Assembly (NCBI GenBank): GCA_947462335.1
Contig: OX381718.1
Location: 42,284,281 to 42,348,280 of the forward strand
Reading direction: 5' to 3'
Length of the DNA stretch: 64,000 nt
Source of the DNA: Harmothoe impar
Lineage: Eukaryota; Annelida; Polychaeta; Phyllodocida; Polynoidae
Shown: positions 9,583 through 20,462 of the stretch, piece after piece
Layout: each line of letters starts with the position of its first letter
How positions within the stretch are numbered: position 1 is the first letter of the stretch
Translations under genes and position numbers: made by a program
Notes under the pieces: generated by a model
What the model was told of the DNA's origin: nothing
Seen by the model: only the letters and a program-made list of their open reading frames with translations
The model's database searches: none

Positions 9583-10290
9583 GTCTAAGCAGGTGGCATG
9601 TTATCTTAGTCTAAGAATAGTGATATCAGTATCCTAGTTCAAAAAGAATAACAACGTCGCCTATCCCCAATGCATGTATGGGCTATATCCATGACTTTAC
9701 AGTGCTGTATTTTCACAAAGTGCTTTCGCTTATAGTCTCTCTCTAAACTGATACAAGTTTCAGTATGTACTCATTATGTTGGTCTCGATGGCCTAGCCTT
9801 AGGTTTGATGCAAGGAGATCTCTTGATCTCTTATCCAAGTTTTCGCTATTTCCTGCTATTGCAGATTACTGTTTGAGCCTGACACTGCCAATGGATTCAA
9901 TTCAAAATCCTATGAGTATAGATGAACTTTGGGATGTAAGCAAATGTAATGTTGCTTAAAGTGACACTTTCCATATGTTAAAGGACAGTAAGCTCATCAT
10001 GATTTAAGACGTTCATTGAAATGTTCTGGAGAAATGCCTTTGGAGGGAGAGTTGATCTGACACTCCCCTTTTCTGGGTGCATCCATGCCCTGGCCTTAAA
10101 TGGCCAAAATTAAATTTTATATTCTGTATATTGTGCTATGTTGTGCTCAAATCTACCAAATTACTTTATAATTTTCTTCACGACGACCTGAATAATAATC
10201 AGTGGGTAAGTTTGAGATTTAGAAATTTGTATTTGGTAAATGGCTATGTCTTCTATAAAGTTATATCTGTGAGGCTTTGGACTGACCCCC
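9583..10290. other. No feature recognised
   Basis: Unique-looking sequence with two short open frames that show no splice or composition support. Confidence 0.4.
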
Positions 10291-10313
10291 CTACCCCCCC
10301 CCCCCCCCCACCC
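10291..10313. repeat. Poly-C tract
   Basis: A C-run of about 16 followed by an A and more C. Similar homopolymer G or C runs occur near 1020, 12785, 27271, 33800 and 48280. Confidence 0.9.
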
Positions 10314-11080
10314 CATCCTCACCAGCCTGCCTCACGTGGTAACCGTCAGCATAACGTATTGCAAATAAGTCATAGACCCTGTACAAACCTCAATGGACCA
10401 CACAGAGATCTCCCCATCCGATTACTAAGGGGATAAATGTATTTCTGAATAGATCACCAGCCCTACACCATACAGAACATCACGGTTTAAAGAGGTATAT
10501 CAGTTACCTGTGGATGAAACATGCCTTTTTTAGCTATGATTAATGCGGTGTGGACAAGGGCCTTTATACTGATTGTGATATTTTTGTTGACTTAGGAATT
10601 ATAGCTGTTGTTAGATATGTAATCTATGTTTATCTTTACCATCTTTTTCTTATTCTATCCCCAGACACTTTGTCCCTTCCCCTTTCCATACGGTGACTTA
10701 TGTTCGATTGGGATTGATTATAAATCAGTCAGGTTCAACTGGATTTATGTGTTTAACATAAGCGATATCTCAATGGGTGTAAGTTATAGGCATATATTTC
10801 ACTGTGGGTCAGGTGATTTGTATTGCATTTGATTCTACATCCTCACCCCCACCCTCACCCTTCCTTAGTCCTTATAGATACGATGTTTACACTGGTTTAA
10901 TTGATTTCCTCTCTTTCTTTTTAGATTTGATCTGAATATTTCTGTAATGGTATCCCGGACTGTTATCTAGTGGTTTATGTGTTTACACATCTATCTGTTA
11001 GATCCACATCTTTTGACATCTATTGGTTCATGTTTTTAACACTCAAATCATTTTGAAGCATGCGTCGAATTGGTGGTACC
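10314..11080. other. No feature recognised
   Basis: A/T-rich sequence with nothing recognisable; the short Phe/Tyr-rich plus-strand frame at 10626-10832 looks like chance. Confidence 0.4.
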
Positions 11081-11081
11081 A

Positions 11082-11251
11082 GTTAACCGTTTGAGGGCAG
11101 CAGAGTGCTTCGGTGTCTTTTACCTTTTCTGGCCATGCCATATGCAGGCAGTACTGAGTCCGACGAGTCACTTGCAGGGTGATATAATTATGAGTCAATA
11201 TTTTTATATTACACATTAAAGCACACTGTGGCCCTAAAACGGCTAACATGC
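11082..11251. mobile_element. TTAA multi-hairpin MITE, internally deleted
   Basis: The left end TTAACCGTTTGAGGGCAGCA and right end TTAAAGCACACTGTGGCCCT match the family, but neither CATGAATGCAGC hairpin is recognisable between them. Confidence 0.45.
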
Positions 11252-11412
11252 CCTGAAGCTTTAAACGTCTAAACGCAGACTTGAACACAGTGGTATTCTG
11301 TGGCCTAAATATTCTCACCTATGTTTCCTTACAAGAGACTAAATTCACATTTTGATGTAAATAAAGTTAAGTCCTATTTTCCCACGACATTTGCAATGTT
11401 TAGGGTATACTG

Positions 11413-11641
11413 AGGCCGTTGGCGGAGTGTACTGTGGCTATGGTGTGGAGGGGTGCCAATACAGTGGAGCATGGGAAGGATGTACCCATACCTACCCGAC
11501 AGCGTAGTGCCCAACGAAACCCTACACTGGTACCCTGTACCATCAGAAGAGGCTCTGCTAACCACACACGTGGAAACACAAAAGTCAACCTTCGACAGGA
11601 TGAGGCGAAATAATTGTTGGCACAAAAAAAACTCTTTCTAA
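11413..11641 (+). other. Unassigned open frame region
   Basis: Frames are open on both strands across about 230 bp of locally higher GC. The plus frame between a TGA at 11410 and a TAA at 11639 reads a plausible globular stretch (MYPYLPDSVVPNETLHWYPV, then PSEEALLTTHVETQKSTFDR). No convincing splice sites were found and no family was recognised. It could be a decayed gene fragment or chance. Confidence 0.15.
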
Positions 11642-11994
11642 ATGCTGCTGCGATAAACACTAATGTGAATGTTCACAAAATAATGACATCACATAAATTT
11701 GAGATGGCATTCAAGATCCACCATGCTGTGACGACTTTTTGGAATAAAATAAAATATATTTTATTGTTAATGATTCGTCCCAGAACTCTAAGCCGCCCAC
11801 CCCCTACTGGCAGCATAATTTGTGGATGTTGCTATTGGTCTCCACTTAAAGCTTAGCATGTGGTCCCAGTGTACCTGAAATCCCAGTTCCCGTGGGTGAG
11901 AACGGAATTATCGACTGTTTCCATGTTATTTTAATGTTCCCAGCTGAAGTGACACAGAACCTGGTTTGGATCATGTTACCTGGTACGGGCATTT

Positions 11995-12230
11995 AACCCT
12001 GTAAGCACTAATCTATAATGCCCCAAAGCTTAACATGAGTTTATATCGTCATGATGCACCAATGCAGCATTATTGGATAGAGACTCACTGGTGCATTAGT
12101 GCATCATCCTGATTATTAGTTTCTGATGCAGCATTGGTGATTTATTCGCCTGGCTAGAAAAAATGCGATATGATGGCCATAGGGGTACCCTACATTAAAG
12201 AACTCTGCTGTCTTCAAAGGGTTAACCAGG
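11995..12230. mobile_element. TTAA multi-hairpin MITE copy, CACCAATGCAGC variant
   Basis: The left end TTAACCCTGTAAGCACTAAT is followed by ATCGTCATGATGCACCAATG and CAGC, paired with GGTGCATTAGTGCATCATC. The right end is TCTTCAAAGGGTTAACC. This copy carries the CCAAT-type arm variant rather than CATGAATGCAGC. Confidence 0.65.
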
Positions 12231-12355
12231 ACTGTGAGGGTCACGGACATGGATGGTTAATGAGTAATACTGATGTCAGGGTGACGAGCTATTGTGAGCA
12301 GCCAAGCGGAAAGGATGCTCCCACCTCCTCAAGGCCAAATTTTAAAAAGAGGTTC

Positions 12356-12560
12356 GTTTCAGGTAACATGGGAAGAAAGTCTAGGGTCGGTAGGTCGGTA
12401 CCCTTAGATTGAACAAAATAAGTGTAAAAATGGGAATCAACATTTTTGTAAACCTAAAATTGACCCCAAAAAAGAATAAAAGTACAAAAATGTCTTCAAA
12501 ATTGCATAAAAAAGGTAGGGTCCGCCCTGTTTTGATAGTGTTGGTCGGGTGACCTGAAAC
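12356..12560. mobile_element. Small element with GTTTCAGGT termini
   Basis: It starts GTTTCAGGTAAC and ends GTGACCTGAAAC, with inner complementary words GTCTAGGGTCGGTAGGTCGG and GGTAGGGTCCGCCC...GGTCGGG. The interior is A-rich. The termini are only 9-10 bp, so the boundaries are tentative. Confidence 0.4.
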
Positions 12561-12963
12561 AAATGTTTTTTGTGTGTTTTTCTTGGCCAGGTATAGAAAA
12601 TAGAAAAGGTTTGAACATTTTAACATAGAAACATTATCATGATGCTTATGAAAATAGACAAATATGGGCATATTTGTGTCATGTTTTAATGTACATTGCC
12701 GCAAATGCAATGGCCAGAAGGAGATCCTCATTTCTTACAGCACAGCGGCATTGTAAATATCACGGGTACTGTACCATAACAACAACCCCCCCCCCCCTCC
12801 ACCACACACACCCTCTATAGATCCCCCCTACCCCTTTCATAGATCCTACCACTTAGATGTCTTTTTGTGAATTCATTAATCTGATGTGGGCTAGATCTGT
12901 CAACTACAGACCAGCACAGACTATTACCGACCCCAAGTGGGTTCATTTTTAGTTTTTAGATCC

Positions 12964-13216
12964 ACATACATAGTGCTTAAATACATGATGCACATCGTTG
13001 TAATGGTGCATAACATGAATGCATCGTTGGCGAGTAACTAGTCAGTGCTGCATGTGCGCATCATGCTGCCCCTATATATCGTTGATACAACACCAAAGGG
13101 TCGTCATGATGCATGAATGTAGCTCTGGCGAGTAGACTCCCAAGGGCTGCATGCATGCATCATGACAGCAAAGTGCACATCACATTAAAGCACTGTGTGG
13201 TACTTGAGGGGTTGGT
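12964..13216. mobile_element. TTAA multi-hairpin MITE copy
   Basis: TTGGCGAGTAACTAGTCAGTG with flanking GCTGCATGTGCGCATCATGC forms the left hairpin. GTCATGATGCATGAATGTAG and GGGCTGCATGCATGCATCAT form the right one. It ends in GTGTGGTACTTGAGGGGTTG. Confidence 0.7.
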
Positions 13217-13599
13217 ACTTTGCAGCTGATCCTTGACTCTACCTGTGTAATTTATGTGTCAACAAGGTTCCCAAGACGCCCATCTTCCTGTATGTAGGAC
13301 ATAGATTACACACAACTACAAGAACATGTCTCCTCTATCGTATTCTCCTGTTTTGTCTCTGACCCAACCTGGGATTCAGCTATGAACGTGAATCTAGCAG
13401 GTGCGTACACTTCGTATCGAAACGGCAAAAGTACCCTGATATTTAACAGCTGGGTTTAGTTAGGCATCAAATTTACATTTGCCAATATCCAAAATCCTTT
13501 TGCATAATCTTACAATGGTCATCTTATAAGAAAGTTAGGGACCATCACTTTAGAGTTTACCAGATTTCCTTTCAAGAAAAACTATGTTGATGACAACAT

Positions 13600-14100
13600 T
13601 TGAGTGTTCGTTATTACTGTATATATCTACAGGGGTTCTTAATTAGTAATATGTCCCATCACAGGCTTCCCTGTAAACGATTGGGACAGAGGCACAGTGA
13701 GAGACTCAATGTATCACTGCCATGCGTTGAGAGTAGTTCTATGGGTTATACCAGTCATTATGTACATACGTCTGGTATCAAGTCCTGGATGATGATACAT
13801 GGGGATGTAATTACTAATCTGTCTGCAATTGTGATGTATGGGTTCTCTGTAAAAGTCACAATACTTGTCTCCTCATCAGGTGGAGCCACCAGTAATAAAT
13901 ACTTCCCAAACGACAAATACTCAATTAATGTCAATAAATCTTTAACACGACCAGACAACAAGGAACAACTTGGTTCAGCAGATTGTATAGCTCAGAAAAT
14001 GTGGGCACAATGTAGCCGTATTGAAGAGACAGCTGTGGAAAGACCCCCTCTTCCAGGTTTTGAAAAGTCAAGACTGTTTAGGATCTTCGTGTACTTCTGA
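13600..14100 (+). other. Unassigned 166-codon open frame
   Basis: This is the longest open frame in the window not explained by tandem repeats. The translation is moderately protein-like but not low-complexity (includes MSHHRLPCKRLGQRHSERLN and SLTRPDNKEQLGSADCIAQK). A CTACAG acceptor-like site precedes part of it at about 13631. There is no recognisable domain, signal peptide or membrane segment. It could be a single-exon gene, part of an exon, or chance. Confidence 0.2.
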
Positions 14101-14254
14101 GGTAGGCTTCTATTTTGGGTGAGAAAAGAGAAAAGGCCAAAAAGTCGTCATCTAGAGGTAACTCTGTATGTGAAGCTACAGCCTTAGCTAAGGTCAAGTC
14201 CACCTCAAATAGGACTTCTGGGAGCATGGTAAGTCAGTCTGAGTCTATTTACAT

Positions 14255-14475
14255 AGACATAGTCCTGCCATGACTCCTGCCACAACTAGGTAAGGGTCCT
14301 GGTGGTGCCTGGTCTTTCCTAAACCCCTGCCACAACTGGGGAAGGGTCCTGGTGGTGCCTAGTCCTACCTAGACCCCTGCCACAACTAGGTAAGGGTCCT
14401 GATGGTACCTAGTCCTGCCCGGACTCCTGCCAGAACTAGGTAAGGGTCCTAGTGGTACCTAGTCCTCCCTATAAC
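14255..14475. repeat. 50-bp minisatellite, about 4 copies
   Basis: The unit contains CCTGCCACAACTAGGTAAGG then GTCCTGGTGGTGCCTAGTCC. CACAACTAGG-type words recur at 14281, 14331, 14381 and 14431, exactly 50 bp apart. The sequence is the reverse complement of the array at 53035-53975. Confidence 0.9.
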
Positions 14476-14559
14476 CCTTCAAGAAAAAAGCATGGGTTCT
14501 GTTAATACGAGAATCCATGTATGTAGAGGTACTCCGAGAGTCAGCATCATGTGTGGATA

Positions 14560-14640
14560 TAATTGCTCTATACTTGCCACAGCTGCATTCAATCATTATG
14601 ATGACAAATAGGCATAATGCACTAGGACTCATCGAAGTGC
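14560..14640. mobile_element. TTAA multi-hairpin MITE fragment
   Basis: AGCTGCATTCAATCATTATG, then ATGACAAATAGGCATAATGC, matches the right half of the family. No matching left half is visible. Confidence 0.4.
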
Positions 14641-15705
14641 ACCAGTTTTCCTTCTGGTAGCCCCTGATCGTCTTCCACCATATGATTATTAAAGAAAAGA
14701 GACACAAGCAGAATTGGACCTTACATTGTGAACCAACCTCAAAATGGTTATTATACTCTACACTTGACATACAAACAGCACAGACTGGTACATGTGGAGA
14801 ACACTGACTAACCACTGCGCCATGTGTGCTCATGGCCTGTGAGTCTACTTCTGCTTTTTGCCGTGTGAGGTCAGTACAGAGTCTGTATTTTGGATGTTTG
14901 ACCAGAGAGAAGATACAAGGGCAGAGTATCTGGTTACTAGGTATTTTTGTCACTCATCTACACTTTCACAGCACAGTTCATGTATTTATGATAGCTATAC
15001 ACAGACAGAAGATGTGCTAGGAGGGGCAATGTGGGGGTGGGGCATTCTCCTCTCAGGACACACTGGCACCTGAGTGAGAAGGAAGTCTGGCATTAAGGCA
15101 TTTCCTGATGGCCTAACTTCTTTTTTGGCTAGCCATCATGGGATTTCACAGCCTTCACATCTCACTGGGACTAACTGAGATATAGTACATAGTCTCAAAA
15201 GGCATACCTTCCGTGGTGTTATTGCTCTATCCCAGGCCAAAGAAACAAACACAATGTTTCCCGATTGATTTGCCCCTGAATCCCCTTTTCTTACGTTATG
15301 TTTCTCTGATAACACAACTATAACCGAACCCACTTATGTTTAAGACTATTCGCTGTCGTCTTAAGTATTAGAGGTTTCTCAGAAAGTTAAGGACTAGCAT
15401 TTAAAGACTAGACTAGAAAATTTAATGCTTAAAACCCATGTTTTTGATACTACAGGAGATCTTTTGTCAAGGCACCTTTTATAGTTAGTCTTCATGTAAC
15501 CCACAGAACAATTTTGGTTAGTATCCTTTTTATATAAATGTTTAGATCATGCATTCTTCTAAACGACTCAGGCCCAATTTGGGGAAAATTAATGGTAATA
15601 GGCCTGGAAATGTCAAAGGGGTTATATTCTTGTACAAATGTGCTAGATGATCCTTGGTTAGCAAATCAGACATGTATCAATATAGGTGAATGACTCACTT
15701 TGTTC
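14641..15705. other. No feature recognised
   Basis: Unique-looking sequence. The minus-strand frame at 14459-14953 (164 codons) crosses the end of the 50-bp minisatellite and a MITE fragment, so it is not treated as a gene. Confidence 0.4.
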
Positions 15706-15709
15706 ATCC

Positions 15710-15915
15710 CTTAAAGCTGCAGGAGAGTTCTGAGTGTGTTAACTCTAACATTGGGATGTTACTTTAAAGCAGCATTTCTCGCCACAATGCATAATCATAG
15801 CGACCCGTCTGGGGTGTACCAACCCTGTGTACATTGTAGATAAATCATGGTTGGGATGGTGCATGAATGCAGCACTGGTGCTGCATTCATACCTCATGAG
15901 ACCTTCAGGGGGTTT
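15710..15915. mobile_element. TTAA multi-hairpin MITE, diverged
   Basis: The left end CCTTAAAGCTGCAGG is weak. A clearer right half has GGATGGTGCATGAATGCAGC, then ACTGGTGCTGCATTCATACC. The inner loop GGCGAGTAACTCGCC has been lost, bringing the two arms almost together. Confidence 0.5.
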
Positions 15916-16385
15916 TGTGACCTCAACCTATTACCCATTCGCCAAGCCGTCTTGTTGAATTAAGGTAGATAACTTATTTAACCCCACTGTGTCTTTACCA
16001 TGACTGCCACGCTGACTAACAGTAGGCATAGTTTTATTCGTCCTCTCTCAAAGTACCGTCTGTTATCACTCTGGCCTGGACAATGGTTTGAACAACAAAC
16101 CTTCAACAATAATTATGTCAAAACTTCCTATTTTGAAATGTCATTTATATATGTGATGCTAGAATTTTGTTCGAAACACTAACTAAACAAAGTAGTACTA
16201 CACACACGTGTGTTGTCTTGTACCCTTGCACGCAATGGTGCAGCAGCCTTCCCAGTCCACTCAAAATTGAGACGGAATAGTTTGAAGGAAAATAAGTAAA
16301 GAAAATTGAGGTGGTTGGGTTAAAACAAGGATGTCTTTGTCTCCTGTAGACCGTGAGTATAGGTGTATAGCAGTAGCACACCTTA

Positions 16386-16560
16386 GCCCTTTAATAGCTG
16401 CATAGTACTTTAATATACTATGCCCTTTGTAATCATGATGCATAAATGCACCTCTACCAAGTTACTCACAAGGACTGCATTCATGCATCAGGCTGACCTT
16501 ACAGGGTTGATTCACTCCCGGGAGATCAGCATGGTGCATTAATGCAGCTCTGGTGAGAAC
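16386..16560. mobile_element. TTAA multi-hairpin MITE, truncated right
   Basis: The left end CCCTTTAATAGCTGCATAGT and both left hairpin arms are good, and the central GACCTTACAGGGTTGATTCAC segment is present. The copy stops after the first arm of the right hairpin (GCATTAATGCAGCTCTGGTG). Confidence 0.65.
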
Positions 16561-16689
16561 ATCAAATCTAAACCTCTATATTATAGTTTTTGACAATGGA
16601 TGCAGCCGTAACGTCTCTACTTGTCAGGGTTTGGATATTATAATTATGCAATGTACATCATTCCGAACATTTAGGAGGGGCATGGTACG

Positions 16690-16933
16690 ATAAAGCACCC
16701 TTTAAGGATGACATGATGCATCAATACATCATGCCCTTGGTCGTTATGATGCATGAATGCAGCCCTAGCAAGTAACTCGCCAGTGCTGCATTCAATCATC
16801 ATGCCGACCTCATGAGGTTGAGACACTCCTGAAGGGTCCGAATGATGCACCAATGTAGCACCAATGAGTAACTGGTCGGTGCTGCATTGGTGCATCATGA
16901 AGACAAATGTCATCTTTCAGTGTTTAAAGGATT
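16690..16933. mobile_element. TTAA multi-hairpin MITE copy with both arm variants
   Basis: The left hairpin uses GATGCATGAATGCAGC with GCTGCATTCAATCATCATG. The right hairpin (16842-16899) uses ATGATGCACCAATGTAGC with GCTGCATTGGTGCATCATG, so one copy carries both paired variants. Both hairpins keep GAGTAACT loops. Confidence 0.75.
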
Positions 16934-17479
16934 AAAGGAGATTAAAGTTAACAACTAAAGCCATTTGCTGCAAAACCCTACGTCCCTCAAATTGTATGCA
17001 AGTGCCCCTATGTATGTTTGTTTTTCATTTAAAAATACTGGTTGAAAGATAATTCTGTAGTTGTAACTAAAAAAACTAAGTATCTGCCAACATTGGTTTA
17101 ATGGTTGTCCGATGATTATGCAAACTAAATAGTAGCTATTCAAGCACCAAGGCACTGGAGAGACGACCTAACAGTGGTTATATTCTGGATGTTGCATCTC
17201 ACCAAGACCATGGTCCCAGTGGTCCCAATATGTACACCATAAATAGTAGGTAAATGGTTGGTTCCACCCCAATTCCTAACGATAAGCAGTTCTTGAGCCC
17301 CAAATACAATACCCCCACCCCATACACCCCCATATACATGTACGCCGCCCCAACTATCAACTTCTCCCAAATTGTATTGTGCACCAGTAGATGAGATCAC
17401 CATCACTGCACATGAAAGGGCTTTTAAAAGGAAAGAATAGAAACCAAAACTAATAAATAAAACATCAAACGCAAATGTT

Positions 17480-17630
17480 GACCCTCTAAGGGCAGCATAG
17501 GTATAGTATATGTCCTTTGTATTCGTGTTGCATGGATGTCGCCCTGATAAGGTTACCCACCAATGAAGGAAGCAAACAGTGCCTCAAGATGACAAATAGC
17601 ATATTAATTTAAGGCACTATGCGGGGCAGA
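17480..17630. mobile_element. TTAA multi-hairpin MITE, decayed
   Basis: GACCCTCTAAGGGCAGCATA at the left and AAGGCACTATGCGG at the right match the family ends. The interior hairpins are heavily diverged. Confidence 0.45.
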
Positions 17631-18125
17631 ATTAGACCTAAATGTTAGTATATAACATTATGGAGGTGTATTACAAGGCCAGGTGGTTTGGGTGGGGGTA
17701 AGGGCATGTATTGGATCCAAGGTGTGTAATCACCAATGTGTGACTTATAAATTAGTTATAATATCAAAGTAGTCCTTCTCAAAATAGGCATCCTTCCTCT
17801 GATTAATGAGATATTTCTTACATCAATACCTATATATATACAGGTGTAACTCTTTTATACAGGGTCGGGGATGTATAGAATAAATGTGCTGTCCGATTTC
17901 TATATTGACACTCTCAGAGGTTCTCCGTCTTAACTGACAAATTAATCCTTCATGCATTGAGTTAAATCCTGTACATGGTATATCTACTTCCAATATAGTG
18001 GTGTAATGATGATGTAACAGGTATACCACTGATCTAAACAGGAGAGGTATCCGGTCTTTGGATGGTGTGTGTTTCCAATGGCATATCCCTTAACTATATC
18101 TTACATCCATATATGCATGACAGGT
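17631..18125. other. No feature recognised
   Basis: A/T-rich unique-looking sequence with no supportable element. Confidence 0.4.
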
Positions 18126-18260
18126 GGTTAATGCGCATGCTCCTCAGGTAGTCAGCGTGGATGTCACTAGGGAGAACCACAGTGCGCATGCTCCATAATA
18201 ATCTATGCTGATTGGTCAAATCCCAAGTCAACCTTAAAGATAGATGCCAAAATGGCTAAG
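18126..18260. promoter_or_regulatory. Candidate regulatory block: two NRF-1-like sites and CCAAT
   Basis: TGCGCATGC, the core of the NRF-1 palindrome, occurs at 18132-18140 and 18183-18191, both times followed by TCC. A reverse CCAAT box (ATTGG) lies at 18211-18215. GCCAAAATGGCT at about 18247 resembles a YY1-type site. NRF-1, CCAAT and YY1 sites are typical of animal housekeeping promoters, but no first exon was identified nearby, so function is inferred from motifs only. Confidence 0.3.
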
Positions 18261-18540
18261 GTATAGAAGATGGGAGATCTACAGTTTAACCATGGTCACT
18301 CCGAGTTGTGTATTGCCTGTGTTTCAACGTTAGTCCATATTTTCCCATATTTCAGTTCTCCATCGAGGAACACAACTAAATAATCCGTGTTTCTGTTAAG
18401 AGCTGACAGAGCTCACTAAGGGCTGGGTGTAAGTGGTCTGTGACTAGGACGGGGCCTTTACCAGCAGACCTTTTTTCATGTACAACAGGACTATAGTATT
18501 TGTCAGACATGTTGGCGAGCCCAACAAGGTTTATCTAGTA

Positions 18541-18614
18541 GTTATAGGACGAGTACCAAGCTGTATGCGAAATACAGTGAAGGGAGCCTTACAGCTTGGT
18601 ACAAGGCCTATAAC
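18541..18614. mobile_element. Short foldback element
   Basis: The arm GTTATAGGACGAGTACCAAG then CTGTA pairs with TACAGCTTGGTACAAGGCCT then ATAAC around a roughly 24-nt loop, giving a 74-bp hairpin. The termini GTTATAGG/CCTATAAC are perfect; flanking duplications are unclear. Confidence 0.6.
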
Positions 18615-20045
18615 TTATTTATAACACTAGCCGTATGCAGTATACAAGAGGTGGGAAATGCTTTGTTCTCCGTGTCCGCTGTGGTATAGAAACAGATAAA
18701 TAGACCGACATATACCATCAACGGTAGCTTGCTCATCTATTGCATTACCAATATGTTTTTATTCGTCAAGCACTAGGGAGAGTCTTCTCCCATAAACACT
18801 GACAAATGAGACTACAATCATTGGAAACAGTTGGAAAAACTGTTCCGAAAGATTGAAAGAAGAGATAATGTTCAGGGGATAATACGACGGCTCTAAGACC
18901 TGCAGGTCTCTAGGCTACACTAACATGTTTTCCTAATTATAAATGTTTGCCTACGCCAGAGAGAAAATTAAATCCTGGTTCAAAGAAACTTGTCTGAGTG
19001 GTTTTCACAGAATCTGTTATTGGCCCCATCAAGAGAGTTACATCACCAACTCCTTATGAATGTACTTTAATTCCTCACCCCTCCATTACAGACTGAAGCC
19101 TGTGCTGTGGGTACAAATCTCCACCCCCCCTCCACCTACCCTAACACCTGTACCCCTCCCCATACAAGGGTCTTATTCATCCCTCATCTACCTCTAACAG
19201 GTCACGTGACTTACAACTTTAAGGAGCAGACGACATTTTCAATAACAAGAACCAGCGGAATGTTCCCGGCGTGTCCTGATGTTGTAGTTACATGGAGGTG
19301 GGGTACCAGCGCATTCTGTAGCAGGAAGTGGCGCCAACCACCCACCTTAACCATCTCTCTGTACGGATACACCCATCATGAGGTTACACCAAAAGGTGGG
19401 GAATACAATGGTAATTTACACATTTTGAAAATAAAAAAATAAAGGGTTAAATCAGGGGAGTGCCACCTCTACTAGAGATTTGAACCCCACAGAGAGGCCT
19501 TCCTACAAAACCTCTGCTGCACAATGGTACCGGTGTTGGTGTTGTTAGATATGCAGTTTGTAAAAGTGGCACTAATGGGGGGGGGGTGCAATGTAGTTTT
19601 TCCCCTTTCGTTAGTAGACTGGGAATGCTGTCTCACCCTGATAGGGACAGGTAAAGTGAATCACAATGTATGATGCTATCCATGCAGTGGCCCTGGGGTG
19701 CGCGCAGCATCCTTTTTGCGTGACTGCTCCCATGGAAACACAGTATAGCCGGATGGAGTCAAGACCAGTCAAATCATTCCCTGCCATTTCCAAATTCTTA
19801 GGATGCAAACCGTTGCCATTGCATTGACAGTTATTGGTGCATAACATTAGCATAAGTATAGCGCTAAGCGCAATTCAATAACTGTGCACACTAGAGGCGA
19901 GAATCATTGCATGCTACCCAATAGACAATAGACTGTCATCGAAAGAGTGAGAATAGCCCAACCAAGACAAACGTCCCTTGTATACATAGTTTCTTTTTCT
20001 AATTTAGGATAGCTGCATAAAATGCTTTACCAGTTTTACCAGGTT
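18615..20045. other. No firm feature; one weak open frame
   Basis: A plus frame at 19107-19442 (111 codons, Pro/Thr-rich then globular) starts after an ATTACAG acceptor-like site, but has no other support. AGAGATTTGAACCCCAC at about 19477 resembles an inverted B box without a matching A box. A G-run lies at about 19579. Confidence 0.25.
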
Positions 20046-20049
20046 TCAG

Positions 20050-20192
20050 GCACTACCGTAGGGTCGGCATGATGCACCGATGCAGCCACGGCGAGTTGAA
20101 TGTCCCAGTGCTTCATGACAAGAAATGTAATGATTTTAGCGACAGGCTTTCCTTAAAGGTCTAAAACACCGTGTGGCCCTTAAAGGGTTAAA
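20050..20192. mobile_element. TTAA multi-hairpin MITE, right half
   Basis: GGGTCGGCATGATGCACCGA then TGCAGCC and a shortened partner arm are followed by an intact end: CACCGTGTGGCCCTTAAAGG then GTTAA. Confidence 0.6.
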
Positions 20193-20317
20193 TAGGCCGG
20201 TGCAGGCGGGAGGGATGTATGTATATAACGGGGTGGGATATAACGGGCGCTTGACATACCCAGGGCCAGGTATGAGAGGGGGGCGTATTCACCTGGGGTC
20301 TTAATATAATAAGTCAC

Positions 20318-20462
20318 CCTGGGAGTTGACATGCTAGCTCTGCATTCATGCATCATGACTATTCAACATCGTTGTTACCCTCCCAAAGGATCGATATGAT
20401 GCATGAATGCAGCCCTGGCGAGTGAACCCTGCAGCACTCAGTAGCTATTAAAGGGCTAATCT
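20318..20462. mobile_element. TTAA multi-hairpin MITE, central part
   Basis: The right arm of one hairpin (AGCTCTGCATTCATGCATCA) is followed by TACCCTCCCAAAGGATCG and the left arm of the next (ATATGATGCATGAATGCAGC, CCTGGCGAG). The end is decayed. Confidence 0.6.

Noticed and set aside
11374..11660. Four overlapping open frames on both strands as genes
   Set aside because: Open in opposing frames over a short GC-richer patch; no splice sites or recognised family, so kept only as an unassigned region.
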